From: Actinomycetota bacterium
GTDB taxonomy: Bacteria > Actinomycetota > Acidimicrobiia > Acidimicrobiales > Iamiaceae
Assembly: GCA_017882935.1 (NCBI GenBank)
Contig: JADGOP010000041.1
Span: 1 to 10,463 of the forward strand
Length of the DNA stretch: 10,463 bases
Direction of reading: 5' to 3'
This document shows positions 1-6,370 of the stretch, one piece after another (the stretch's first letter is position 1; each line of letters opens with the position of its first letter). The position numbers and the translations under genes were made by a program. The notes below the pieces were generated by a model that was given only the letters and a program-made list of their open reading frames with translations, did not search any database and was not told where the DNA came from.

Positions 1-93
1 GCCCGCCCGAGGGTCCGGGCCAGGGTCAACAGTCCTTCCTCGGGCCCGTGCCACGAACGGGAGCCGTTCTGACCGACCCACGGTTCGGAGGGC
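1..93. other. Left-edge stretch downstream of rlmB, no supported gene
   Basis: This short stretch follows the rlmB stop codon. No tRNA cloverleaf or convincing hairpin is visible. On the minus strand a TTG at 29-27 is preceded by a purine-rich GAGGAAGGA and could start a gene that runs off the left edge. The same bases read TTGACC, which could equally be a -35 element. Only nine codons would lie inside the window, so no call is made. A plus-strand frame open from base 1 ends at a TGA at 70-72 and has no recognisable protein content. Confidence 0.3.
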
Positions 94-1059
94 TCAGCCC
101 GTCGCCGCGGTCTCCCGGGCGCGCGTCACCTCGAAGCAGGCCAGCGCACCGGCGACCGACACGTTGAGCGACGCCAAGCGGCCGCGCAGCGGGATGCGGG
201 CGACCTGGTCACAGCGCTGCCGGGTGAGGCGGCTGAGGCCCTTGCCCTCGGCGCCGAGCACCAGCACCACAGGTTCGGTGAGCGACGCGACCTCCCAGAG
301 GGTGCGCTCACCGGTCATGTCGAGGCCGACCGACCACACGCCGAGGTCGCGCAGGCGGCCCAGGCCCGACGGCAGCCCGCCCACCAGCGCTATGGGCAGG
401 TGCTCGATGGCCCCGGCCGCCGCCTTGGTGACGGCAGGCGTGACATGCACCGAGCGGTGCTTGGGGAGCACGACCCCCGTGACGCCGGCGCACTCGGCAC
501 TGCGCAGGAGCGCGCCGAGGTTGCCCGGGTCGGTGACCCCGTCGAGCGCCAGCAGGAACGGCACCTTGCCGCCGGCGGGCCGGGCGAGGTCGTCGAGGTC
601 CCACTCGCGCAGCGACTCGGCGCGGGCGATGACCCCCTGTGGGGCGTCGGTGCGGGCCTGGCCGTCGAGGCGGTTGCGACTGACCTCACGGATCGGCACG
701 TGGGCGTCGTCGGCCAGCTCCACGATGTCGTTGATGATCTCGGCGTCGTCGAGGTCGCGCGACACCAGGATCTCCCGCACCTGCCGCTGACCGGCCAGGA
801 GCAGCTCGCGCACGGCATGCCGGCCCTCGACCTGCTCGCCGCCGACACCCCGGTTCTTGCTCGACGCAGGGTGCGGGGCGCTGCGCACGCCACCACCGAC
901 GCGCGGCGCTGCCGGGGCACGGGTGTCGGTGCCCGACCGCGACCGTGGCTTGGGACGGGGACCAGGACCGCCCTTGGCGCCTGCGGGCTTCCCGCGGGCC
1001 GGACGGGCGGCGCCCGACGTGGGCGTGCCCCGCTTCGGCGCCGGCTTGCGTGGGCTCAT
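94..1059 (-). CDS. rlmB: 23S rRNA (guanosine-2'-O-)-methyltransferase RlmB, TrmH/SpoU family
   Basis: This is a SAM-dependent 2'-O-ribose methyltransferase of the SPOUT (TrmH) class, expected to act on the 23S rRNA guanosine equivalent to E. coli G2251. The protein has 321 residues. Residues 1-75 are a basic, Pro/Gly/Arg/Lys-rich, probably disordered tail. The SpoU substrate-binding domain spans about 76-148 (VEGRHAVRELL). The knotted catalytic domain follows, with motif 1 DPGNLGALLRSA (177-188; N180 and R186), motif 2 LGAEGKGL (268-275) and motif 3 SLNVSVA (297-303). I chose the ATG at 1059 because AGAGGG lies 8 nt upstream; the open frame continues upstream to 1146 but would then overlap ispF. 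The gene lies 46 nt after ispF and is probably co-transcribed with ispD-ispF. Other TrmH-family methyltransferases are the alternative, but the domain layout and the neighbourhood favour RlmB. Confidence 0.93.
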   Translation of the reverse strand: MSPRKPAPKRGTPTSGAARPARGKPAGAKGGPGPRPKPRSRSGTDTRAPAAPRVGGGVRSAPHPASSKNRGVGGEQVEGRHAVRELLLAGQRQVREILVSRDLDDAEIINDIVELADDAHVPIREVSRNRLDGQARTDAPQGVIARAESLREWDLDDLARPAGGKVPFLLALDGVTDPGNLGALLRSAECAGVTGVVLPKHRSVHVTPAVTKAAAGAIEHLPIALVGGLPSGLGRLRDLGVWSVGLDMTGERTLWEVASLTEPVVLVLGAEGKGLSRLTRQRCDQVARIPLRGRLASLNVSVAGALACFEVTRARETAATG

Positions 1060-1105
1060 CGTGGGTTCCCTCTCGTCGTTCTCGTGGTGCTGCAGTCTGG
1101 CGCGG

Positions 1106-1582
1106 TCAGCCGCGGGTGAGCACCGCCACGGCAAAGCAGGCAACACCCTCGCCCCGCCCCAGCGCGCCGAGCCCCTCGGGCCTCCGCCCCTTCACGGTGA
1201 CCGGCGCACCCACGGCACCCGACAGCAGACGCTGCATCTCGGCACGCGCCGGCGCCAGCTTGGGCTGCTCGGTGAGCACGGAGCAGTCGACGTTGCCCGG
1301 CTCCCAGCCTTCGGCCCGGACCCGTGAGGCCACGTCGGCCAGCAGGGTGACACTGTCGGCGCCCGCCCACTGCGGGTCGGTGTCGGGGAAGAGCGCACCA
1401 AGGTCGCCGAGACCCGCGGCACCGAGCAGCGCCTCGGCGCAGGCGTGCGCCACCACGTCGGCGTCGCTGTGGCCTACCAGGCCCGGGCCCTCGAACGTGA
1501 CCCCGCCCAGCACCAGGCGGCGCGCCGGGTCGTCGGTGAACGGGTGCACGTCGAACCCCTGGCCGACGCGGACCTCGCTCAC
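1106..1582 (-). CDS. ispF: 2-C-methyl-D-erythritol 2,4-cyclodiphosphate synthase
   Basis: IspF converts CDP-methylerythritol 2-phosphate to the cyclic diphosphate with release of CMP, in the MEP isoprenoid pathway; the family is a cytosolic homotrimer. At 158 residues it is of normal length. The N-terminal GQGFDVHPF supplies metal ligands D11 and H13. The block GHSDADVVAHACAEALLGA (37-55) supplies the third ligand, H46. GDLGALFPDTD (59-69) and the C-terminal GRGEGVAC (142-149) are also present. The start is a GTG whose GTGA overlaps the ispD stop codon, giving a 4-nt overlap and implying translational coupling. One oddity is that the usual KATTTEKLG-type segment reads KGRRPEGLG (131-139), so the threonines known to contact the CDP moiety are replaced. 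The rest of the enzyme looks intact. Confidence 0.95.
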   Translation of the reverse strand: MSEVRVGQGFDVHPFTDDPARRLVLGGVTFEGPGLVGHSDADVVAHACAEALLGAAGLGDLGALFPDTDPQWAGADSVTLLADVASRVRAEGWEPGNVDCSVLTEQPKLAPARAEMQRLLSGAVGAPVTVKGRRPEGLGALGRGEGVACFAVAVLTRG

Positions 1583-2241
1583 GACCGTCCCACCGCGAGG
1601 AGCGCCTCGGCCATGACCAGGTCGTCGGGCTCGGTGACCTTGCGGTTGCGCACCTCGCCGGGCACCACTACCACGCAGCCTCCCGCGGCCTCGATGAGGG
1701 AAGCGTCGTCGGTGGCCTCCGGCTCCGACGCATGGACCGCGCGCAGCGCCGCCGCACGGAAGCCCTGCGGCGTCTGCACCGCCACCAGCTCGGACCGGTC
1801 GACCGGCGACCCGTCGAGCCGGCGCAGCGTGTCGGTGACCGCCACGGCCGGGACCGCGGCGTCGGCGCCTGCGGCGATGGCGTCGACCACAGTCCCGAAG
1901 AGCGCCCGGCTGGCCAGTGGGCGGGCGGCGTCGTGCACCAGCACCACTCCCGCCTCGTCGGGCACCACGGCCAGCCCGGCGCGCACCGAGCCCGACCGCG
2001 TCGCGGCACCGCCGACGACCACGTCGGCCAGCGGTTCGGGCGCGTCGACCTGCTCCTCGGGCACCACCAGCACCACCCCGTCGCACGCCGAGCGGGCGAC
2101 GTCGAGCGACCAGTCGAGCACGCGTCGGCCCCCCAACGGCTCGTACTGCTTCAGGGCGCCGAACCGGCTCCCGGAGCCCCCGGCCACCACCACGGCCCAC
2201 ACCGGGCCGGGAACGTGGGCGGAAGGGGGCGAACTCGTCAT
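1579..2241 (-). CDS. ispD: 2-C-methyl-D-erythritol 4-phosphate cytidylyltransferase
   Basis: IspD transfers CMP from CTP to methylerythritol 4-phosphate, the MEP-pathway step before IspE and IspF. The 220-residue protein has the expected single nucleotidyltransferase fold. The CTP-binding loop is AGGSGSRFG (20-28) with K31 and Q32. Further family motifs are TRSGSVRAGL (81-90), the metal-binding DAARP (104-108), AVQTPQGFR (154-162), TDDASLIE (177-184) and RNRKVTEPDDL (198-208), whose K201 corresponds to the catalytic or substrate-binding lysine of the family. No Shine-Dalgarno sequence precedes the ATG at 2241. A TAGCCT hexamer ends 9 nt upstream, so the mRNA is probably leaderless. The gene is first in an ispD-ispF-rlmB run and diverges from the Crp-like gene. 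Confidence 0.95.
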   Translation of the reverse strand: MTSSPPSAHVPGPVWAVVVAGGSGSRFGALKQYEPLGGRRVLDWSLDVARSACDGVVLVVPEEQVDAPEPLADVVVGGAATRSGSVRAGLAVVPDEAGVVLVHDAARPLASRALFGTVVDAIAAGADAAVPAVAVTDTLRRLDGSPVDRSELVAVQTPQGFRAAALRAVHASEPEATDDASLIEAAGGCVVVVPGEVRNRKVTEPDDLVMAEALLAVGRS

Positions 2242-2250
2242 GGGCGAGCG

Positions 2251-2256
2251 AGGCTA
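2251..2256 (-). promoter_or_regulatory. Putative -10 element of ispD (leaderless)
   Basis: On the minus strand TAGCCT fits the actinobacterial TANNNT consensus. Nine bases separate it from the ispD ATG, which puts the predicted transcript start within a few bases of the start codon. I see no convincing -35 hexamer about 17 nt upstream. Confidence 0.5.
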
Positions 2257-2313
2257 CAGGCCGTCATCAGGAGGTACCCGGCTCCCCCTCTCCTCTCGGG
2301 CCTCGAACCCGGG

Positions 2314-2319
2314 TACGAT
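2314..2319 (+). promoter_or_regulatory. Putative -10 element of the Crp-like gene (leaderless)
   Basis: TACGAT lies 8 nt before the ATG at 2328 and 5 nt before an in-frame GTG at 2325. The spacing puts transcription start at or almost at the start codon, and no Shine-Dalgarno sequence intervenes. No good -35 hexamer is visible. The 86-bp gap between the divergent ispD and crp genes holds both -10 candidates, so a regulator bound there could affect both. Confidence 0.55.
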
Positions 2320-2327
2320 CCGCCGTG

Positions 2328-2987
2328 ATGGTCGACACCACGCTCCTCGCCTCGGTCGAGCTCTTCCAGGAGTTCACGCCGGAAGAACTCGCCCAGCTGG
2401 CCGAGTCGTCGGCGCGCCGCTCCCTCTTCCGCAACGACGTGATCTTCACCGAGGGCGACGAGCCGGCCGAGCTGTTCGTCGTGCTTTCCGGGCGCATCGC
2501 CATCGCCAACAAGTCGGTCGACGGCCGCGAGTCCATGGTCGCCCTCATGGAGCGGGGCGACCTGTTCGGCGAGATGGGGCTGTTCGACGGCCACGGCCGC
2601 TCCGCCGAGGCCCGTGCCCTCGAGCCGTCCGAGGTGCTGGTCTTCCCCTACGACCCGCTGCGCACCACCTACGAGGCTCGCCCCGCCCTGCTGTGGGACG
2701 TCGTCACGCTGCTCGCCAACCGCATCCGCACCACCGACGTGGCGCTGGCCGACTCGGTCTTCCTCGACGTCACCGGGCGCACCGCCAAGCGCCTCCTCGA
2801 GCTGGCCGGCGATGCCGAGGAGTTCACCCTCCCCATCACCCAGGAGGAGCTGGCCGGCATGGTCGGCGCCTCCCGCGAGCGCGTCAACAAGGCCATCGCC
2901 AGCTTCGTGCGCCTCGGCTGGATCGACCAGGCCGACCGTCGCTACCGCATCGTCAAGCGCGACGAGCTCGAGCGCCGCGCCCGCTAG
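2328..2987 (+). CDS. Crp/Fnr-family transcriptional regulator with cyclic-nucleotide-binding domain
   Basis: This is a predicted cytoplasmic dimeric transcription factor of 219 residues, usual for the family. Residues 10-120 form a cNMP-binding beta-barrel. The phosphate-binding cassette FGEMGLFDGHGRSAEARA (80-97) keeps F80-G81-E82 and the R91-S92 pair that contact the cyclic phosphate in CRP-type proteins, so real ligand binding is likely. A dimerisation helix follows (about 121-145). The C-terminal winged helix-turn-helix has its recognition region at ITQEELAGMVGASRERVNKAIASF (170-193). There is no cysteine cluster of the FNR type. cAMP is the default ligand guess, as for actinobacterial GlxR/Crp proteins, but the sequence does not prove it. 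The gene is the only plus-strand gene here: it diverges from ispD and converges on the hydrolase. The ATG at 2328 or the GTG at 2325 could be the start. Confidence 0.93.
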   Translation: MVDTTLLASVELFQEFTPEELAQLAESSARRSLFRNDVIFTEGDEPAELFVVLSGRIAIANKSVDGRESMVALMERGDLFGEMGLFDGHGRSAEARALEPSEVLVFPYDPLRTTYEARPALLWDVVTLLANRIRTTDVALADSVFLDVTGRTAKRLLELAGDAEEFTLPITQEELAGMVGASRERVNKAIASFVRLGWIDQADRRYRIVKRDELERRAR

Positions 2988-3009
2988 TTCGATTCACGGC
3001 ACCGAATGC

Positions 3010-3024
3010 GCGCGTCACACGCGC
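3010..3024. terminator. Small hairpin in the convergent crp/hydrolase gap
   Basis: GCGCGT (3010-3015) and ACGCGC (3019-3024) form a perfect 6-bp stem with a CAC loop in the 48-bp gap between two convergent genes. On the plus strand it is followed by a mildly T-rich TTCTGGTT. It could serve as a weak terminator for either gene. The stem is short and there is no true T-tract. Confidence 0.35.
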
Positions 3025-3035
3025 TTCTGGTTCAG

Positions 3036-3716
3036 TCAATCGGTGAGGAACTCGGCGACGCGGCGCCAGGCGTCGGCGGCGGCGTCGGGACGGTGCGCCG
3101 GTCGGCTGGCATCGTGCACGAAGCCGTGCTCGGCGCCCTCGTAGCGCAGCACCGTGGCACCGGTGGCCTCGAGGTCGTCGACGTCGACCGGAGGCGTGAA
3201 CGCGTCGAGCGTGCCGATGACCGCCAGCACCGGGCAGGCGCCCTCGTCACGGATGAGGTCGACGGCATCGCGCTGGCCGGGGCCGCGCCAGGCCTCCGGC
3301 ACCCGGATCATGCCGTAGAACGACACCGCCCGGTCGAAGCGCCCGGCCACGGGCGTGCCGCCGAGCGCTGCGGCCTTGAGCGCATACATGCCGCCCATGC
3401 AGAAGCCGAGCACGCCGATGGGGCCGATGCCCCGCTCCTCGAGCAGGTCGGCCGCCGCGCCCAGCAGGGCCAGGTGGTCGGCATCGGTGACGCCCGCCAT
3501 GGCGGCCATGCGGTCGGGGATCGGCAGGTCCTCGCGACCCGGGAACGGCTCGGGCGCGCACACCGCCCAGCCGTGCTCGGCCGCGAGCCGGGCACCGAGG
3601 TCGTCGAACAGCGCCCGCAGGCCACCGATGTCGGGGTGGAGCACCAGGCCCCTGGTGGGGGTGCCGTCGGGCAGCGACAGCTCCGCCGGGGTGGTCGTCG
3701 ACAACGTCACGCGCAT
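3036..3716 (-). CDS. Dienelactone hydrolase family protein (alpha/beta hydrolase)
   Basis: This is a 226-residue cytosolic alpha/beta hydrolase of the dienelactone hydrolase family, which cleaves lactone or ester bonds. The Cys-Asp-His triad is visible: nucleophile C106 in GFCMGG (105-109 region), D171 in IGTLDAFTPP, and H197 in GAEHGFVHD. The N-terminal strand VLHPDIGGLR (25-34) matches the family oxyanion-side loop. The C-terminal segment HDASRPAHRPDAAADAWRRVAEFL is typical of the family. The true substrate cannot be read from sequence; most chromosomal members outside chlorocatechol clusters are of unknown physiological role. The start at 3716 is chosen because residues upstream do not resemble the family and a -10-like CAGACT lies 7 nt before the ATG. 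The gene is separated from disA by 159 bp that hold a hairpin, so it is probably a separate unit. Confidence 0.9.
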   Translation of the reverse strand: MRVTLSTTTPAELSLPDGTPTRGLVLHPDIGGLRALFDDLGARLAAEHGWAVCAPEPFPGREDLPIPDRMAAMAGVTDADHLALLGAAADLLEERGIGPIGVLGFCMGGMYALKAAALGGTPVAGRFDRAVSFYGMIRVPEAWRGPGQRDAVDLIRDEGACPVLAVIGTLDAFTPPVDVDDLEATGATVLRYEGAEHGFVHDASRPAHRPDAAADAWRRVAEFLTD

Positions 3717-3723
3717 GCCGACG

Positions 3724-3729
3724 AGTCTG
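3724..3729 (-). promoter_or_regulatory. Weak -10-like hexamer of the hydrolase gene
   Basis: CAGACT on the minus strand keeps the two most conserved -10 positions (A2 and T6) but not T1. It lies 7 nt before the ATG. It is listed because five other genes here have a TANNNT hexamer at the same spacing; alone it would be weak. Confidence 0.25.
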
Positions 3730-3828
3730 CCGTACGGGCCCGGAGGGTGAGCGGAGAGGTGGCCGCGGCGCAGCCGCCCGAAGCCGATTCGCTCGCCCGA
3801 CCCAGCAAGCACGGGCAATTTCGCCTGA

Positions 3829-3875
3829 GGGGCCGCCCTGTCGACCGGCGCACATCGCCCCCCCTCCGCGGCCCC
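3829..3875 (-). terminator. Inverted repeat directly after the disA stop codon
   Basis: Minus-strand GGGGCCGC begins immediately after the disA TAA and pairs with GCGGCCCC 31 nt later (8 bp, all G-C pairs). No T-tract follows; the bases after it include an AT-richer GGCGAAATTGCC. It is a plausible end for the radA-disA transcript. The long loop makes it a moderate candidate. The rest of the 159-bp gap (3717-3828) shows nothing else I can name. Confidence 0.4.
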
Positions 3876-4949
3876 TTAGGCGTAGCGGTCGAGGATGCTC
3901 GTCTCGGCGAGGCGCGAGAGCCCGTCCTTGATGGCTCTCGCCCTGGCCGCGCCCACGCCCTCGACCTCGTCGAGGTCGGCCACGCTGGCCCGGAGGAGCT
4001 TGTGCAGGGACCCGAAGCGGTCGACGATGTGCTCGATGACCTGCTCCGGCAGGCGGGGGATGCGCGACAGCAGCCGGAACCCGCGGGGCTGCAGGTGCAC
4101 GTCGAGGTCGTCGTAGCCGGCTTCGAGGTGCAGCACCGACACCACGCTGCCCAGGTCGAGCAGCTGGTCGGTCTCGAGGCTGGCGAGCACGGAGATGGCG
4201 TCGTCGACCGTCCACGACCCGTCGGCCGGCAGGTAGTCACGGATGATGCGGGCCCGCTCGTCGCGCACCCCGCCCATGAGCTCGACGAGCTGCAGGCGGA
4301 CCATGCGCCCGTCGACGCCCAGCTCCGCGACGTAGCCCTCGGCCTCGGCCGCGATGCGCACCACCATCTCGGCGCGCTGCAGCACGCTGGCGATGTCGCG
4401 CACGGTGACGAGGTCCTCGATCTCGAGCGCCGAGAGGCTCCCCGTGACGACGTCGAGCCGGGTGCGGTAGCGCTCGAGGGCCTGGAGGGCCTGGTCGGCG
4501 CGGTTGAGGACCCGTGGGATGGGCTCGAGGGGGTACTTCTGGTCGCCCACGAAGAGGGCGATCGAGGCCATGCGCTCGGACACGGAGATGACCGGCACGT
4601 CGAGCAGCCGGGCCACCCGCTCGGCCGTGCGGTGGCGGGTGCCGGTCTCGGAGGTGGGCAGGTCGGGGTCGGGGACGAGGTGGACGTTGGCGCGGGCGAT
4701 GCGGCTGGCGTCGCCGGCCAGGATGACCGCGCCGTCCATCTTGGCCAGCTCCGACAGCCGCTGGGGGCTGAACGCGGCGTCGAGCAGGAAGCCGCCGGAG
4801 CAGATGCTCAGCACCTCGGGGTCGTCGCCGACCACGATGAGCGCGCCCATGCCGGCGAGCAGGATGCGGTTGAGCCCTTCCCGGAGGGGTTGTCCGGGCG
4901 CGACGGCCGCGATCGCTCGCGAGAGTTCGGCACTACGCCGGGCAGCCAC
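3876..4949 (-). CDS. disA: DNA integrity scanning protein DisA, diadenylate cyclase
   Basis: DisA condenses two ATP molecules into cyclic di-AMP and, in studied bacteria, scans DNA for branched structures that inhibit its cyclase. The 357-residue length is typical. The N-terminal DAC domain (about 10-150) carries the catalytic DGA motif at 72-74 in KMDGAVIL and the ATP-binding GTRHR at 103-107, both intact, so activity is expected. A helical linker (about 150-290) leads to a C-terminal RuvA-like helix-hairpin-helix DNA-binding domain (about 295-345; RIPRLPEQVIEHIV and VEGVGAARARAIKDGL). The start is a GTG nine bases after the radA stop codon. The pairing with radA is conserved in many Gram-positive bacteria, where RadA binds DisA and dampens its activity. 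A TAGGCT hexamer overlapping the radA stop codon may give disA its own leaderless transcript. Confidence 0.96.
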   Translation of the reverse strand: MAARRSAELSRAIAAVAPGQPLREGLNRILLAGMGALIVVGDDPEVLSICSGGFLLDAAFSPQRLSELAKMDGAVILAGDASRIARANVHLVPDPDLPTSETGTRHRTAERVARLLDVPVISVSERMASIALFVGDQKYPLEPIPRVLNRADQALQALERYRTRLDVVTGSLSALEIEDLVTVRDIASVLQRAEMVVRIAAEAEGYVAELGVDGRMVRLQLVELMGGVRDERARIIRDYLPADGSWTVDDAISVLASLETDQLLDLGSVVSVLHLEAGYDDLDVHLQPRGFRLLSRIPRLPEQVIEHIVDRFGSLHKLLRASVADLDEVEGVGAARARAIKDGLSRLAETSILDRYA

Positions 4950-4955
4950 GGCGCA

Positions 4956-4961
4956 AGCCTA
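4956..4961 (-). promoter_or_regulatory. Putative -10 element of disA built on the radA stop codon
   Basis: TAGGCT on the minus strand consists of the radA TAG stop plus GCT. Exactly six bases separate it from the disA GTG, the canonical discriminator length that puts +1 on the first base of the start codon. It could drive a second, leaderless disA transcript inside the radA-disA unit. Confidence 0.4.
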
Positions 4962-6329
4962 CTGGCGAGCGACGTGTGACAGGCCCGTGGCGGCGACCGC
5001 CTCGCCCACCGAGTCGACCCGGATGAGGTCGATGCCCGCCGGGCCCTCGGGCGCCAGGCGGGGCACGATGGCCCGGGCGAACCCCAGCCGGGCGGCCTCG
5101 ACGAGCCGCCGATCGGTGTGGCGCACCTGCCGGACCTCGCCGCCGAGGCCGACCTCACCGAGCGCGACGAGGTCGGGCGGGAGCGGTTCGCCCGACATCG
5201 CCGAGGCGATGGCCAGCGCCAGCCCGAGGTCGACCCCGGGCTCGACCAGCCGCACCCCACCGACGACCGACACGAACACGTCGGCCTGGTGGACCGCGAT
5301 GCCCACGTGCTGCTGCAGCACGGCGAGCACCACGTCGACCCGGCTGCGGTCGACGCCCTGCACCGAGCGGTGCGGGCTGCCCGTGGGGTTGGCGACGGGC
5401 GCGGCCAGGGCCTGCAGCTCGACCAGCAGCGGCCGCGAGCCCTCGAGCACCGGCACGACCGCGGACCCCGACACCTCGGGACGCCGGTCGGCCAGGAACA
5501 GCCCCGCGGCATCGTCGACGACCGACAGGCCGCTCTCGCCCATCTCGAACACGCCCAGCTCGTGCGTGGCGCCGAAGCGGTGCTTGGTGGCCCGCAGGAA
5601 GCGCAGCGCGTGGTGGCGGTCGCCCTCGAACGACAGCACGGTGTCGACCAGGTGCTCGAGCGTGCGCGGGCCAGCGAGCGAGCCGTCCTTGGTGACGTGG
5701 CCCACCAGCACCACCGTGACGCCCCGCTGCTTGGCCAGCTCGACGAACGCCTGGGCGCAGGCACGCACCTGCGTGACCGAGCCCGCAGAGGAGGCGACCT
5801 CGGGGTCGTGCACCGTCTGGATGGAGTCGACCACCACCACGTCGGGTGCCACCTCGTCGATGGCGGCGAGCACGGCCGGGAGGCTCGACTCGGCCACCAT
5901 CCAGAGCTTGGGCCGGAGCGCACCGAGGCGGTCGGCCCGGACGCGCACCTGCGCAGCCGACTCCTCGGCGGACACGTAGAGCACCTGCGCGCCGCCGCCC
6001 GTGAGCCCGGCGGCCGCTTGCAGCAGCAGGGTGGACTTGCCGATGCCGGGCTCACCCCCGAGCAGCGTGACCGACCCCGACACCATGCCCCCGTCGAGCA
6101 CCCGGTCGAGCTCGGCGACGCCGGTGGACCGGGCCACCGCAGCCGAGGCGTCGACATCGGCGATGGGCAGGGGCGCGCTGCCGGTGCGCACGCCGGCCGC
6201 GGGGCCGGCGGCACGCTGCAGCTCCTCGACCAGCGAGTTCCACGCCCCGCACGTGGGGCACCGGCCCGCCCACTGCGGTGCCTGCCCGTCGCACGACTGA
6301 CAGCGGAACACGACCCGTTGCTTCGACAT
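4959..6329 (-). CDS. radA: DNA repair protein RadA (Sms)
   Basis: RadA is a hexameric DnaB-like, RecA-fold ATPase that promotes branch migration during homologous recombination. The 456-residue protein is of full length. An N-terminal C4 zinc finger (C10, C13, C24, C27) is intact. The RecA-like core has Walker A GGEPGIGKST (91-100) and Walker B VVVVDSIQT (164-172). The RadA signature, usually KNRFG, reads KHRFG here (249-253). The C-terminal Lon-like domain (about 320-450) lacks a Ser-Lys protease dyad, as in all RadA proteins, and acts as a structural ring. The ATG at 6329 opens directly on the zinc finger. TAGGGT lies 6 nt upstream, which suggests leaderless transcription, although AGGG could also be read as a weak ribosome binding site. 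The gene runs into disA with a 9-nt gap. Confidence 0.96.
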   Translation of the reverse strand: MSKQRVVFRCQSCDGQAPQWAGRCPTCGAWNSLVEELQRAAGPAAGVRTGSAPLPIADVDASAAVARSTGVAELDRVLDGGMVSGSVTLLGGEPGIGKSTLLLQAAAGLTGGGAQVLYVSAEESAAQVRVRADRLGALRPKLWMVAESSLPAVLAAIDEVAPDVVVVDSIQTVHDPEVASSAGSVTQVRACAQAFVELAKQRGVTVVLVGHVTKDGSLAGPRTLEHLVDTVLSFEGDRHHALRFLRATKHRFGATHELGVFEMGESGLSVVDDAAGLFLADRRPEVSGSAVVPVLEGSRPLLVELQALAAPVANPTGSPHRSVQGVDRSRVDVVLAVLQQHVGIAVHQADVFVSVVGGVRLVEPGVDLGLALAIASAMSGEPLPPDLVALGEVGLGGEVRQVRHTDRRLVEAARLGFARAIVPRLAPEGPAGIDLIRVDSVGEAVAATGLSHVARQ

Positions 6330-6335
6330 GCCGTC

Positions 6336-6341
6336 ACCCTA
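6336..6341 (-). promoter_or_regulatory. Putative -10 element of radA (leaderless)
   Basis: TAGGGT on the minus strand is separated from the radA ATG by exactly six bases, in the 41-bp gap after the lipoprotein gene. The predicted +1 falls on the A of ATG. No clear -35 hexamer is seen. The AGGG within it is an alternative, closely spaced Shine-Dalgarno reading. Confidence 0.45.
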
Positions 6342-6370
6342 GAGAGGGGGTGCGACACCCACGGCGACCC

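Noticed and set aside
1..93. tRNA or other structured RNA gene downstream of rlmB
   Set aside because: No cloverleaf arms and no T-loop consensus with matching acceptor stem could be folded by eye.
1060..1146. N-terminal extension of RlmB to an ATG at 1146
   Set aside because: It would overlap the ispF C-terminus by 41 bases, and a good Shine-Dalgarno site sits before the ATG at 1059.
3010..3024. Palindrome as a CRP-type binding site for the neighbouring regulator
   Set aside because: It lacks the TGTGA-N6-TCACA layout and lies at the 3' end of two convergent genes, where a hairpin role is more natural.
3717..3818. N-terminal extension of the hydrolase to an ATG at 3818
   Set aside because: The added 34 residues do not resemble the family, which begins close to the chosen start.
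3006..4979. Very long open plus-strand frame (over 650 codons) opposite the hydrolase and disA
   Set aside because: It is antisense to two genes with intact catalytic motifs, its translation is low-complexity and rich in His, Arg, Gly and Val, and it arises from GC-rich third codon positions on the other strand.
4959..5369. RadA C-terminal Lon-like domain as an active protease
   Set aside because: The Ser-Lys dyad region is replaced (EPGVDLGLALA), as in RadA proteins generally.
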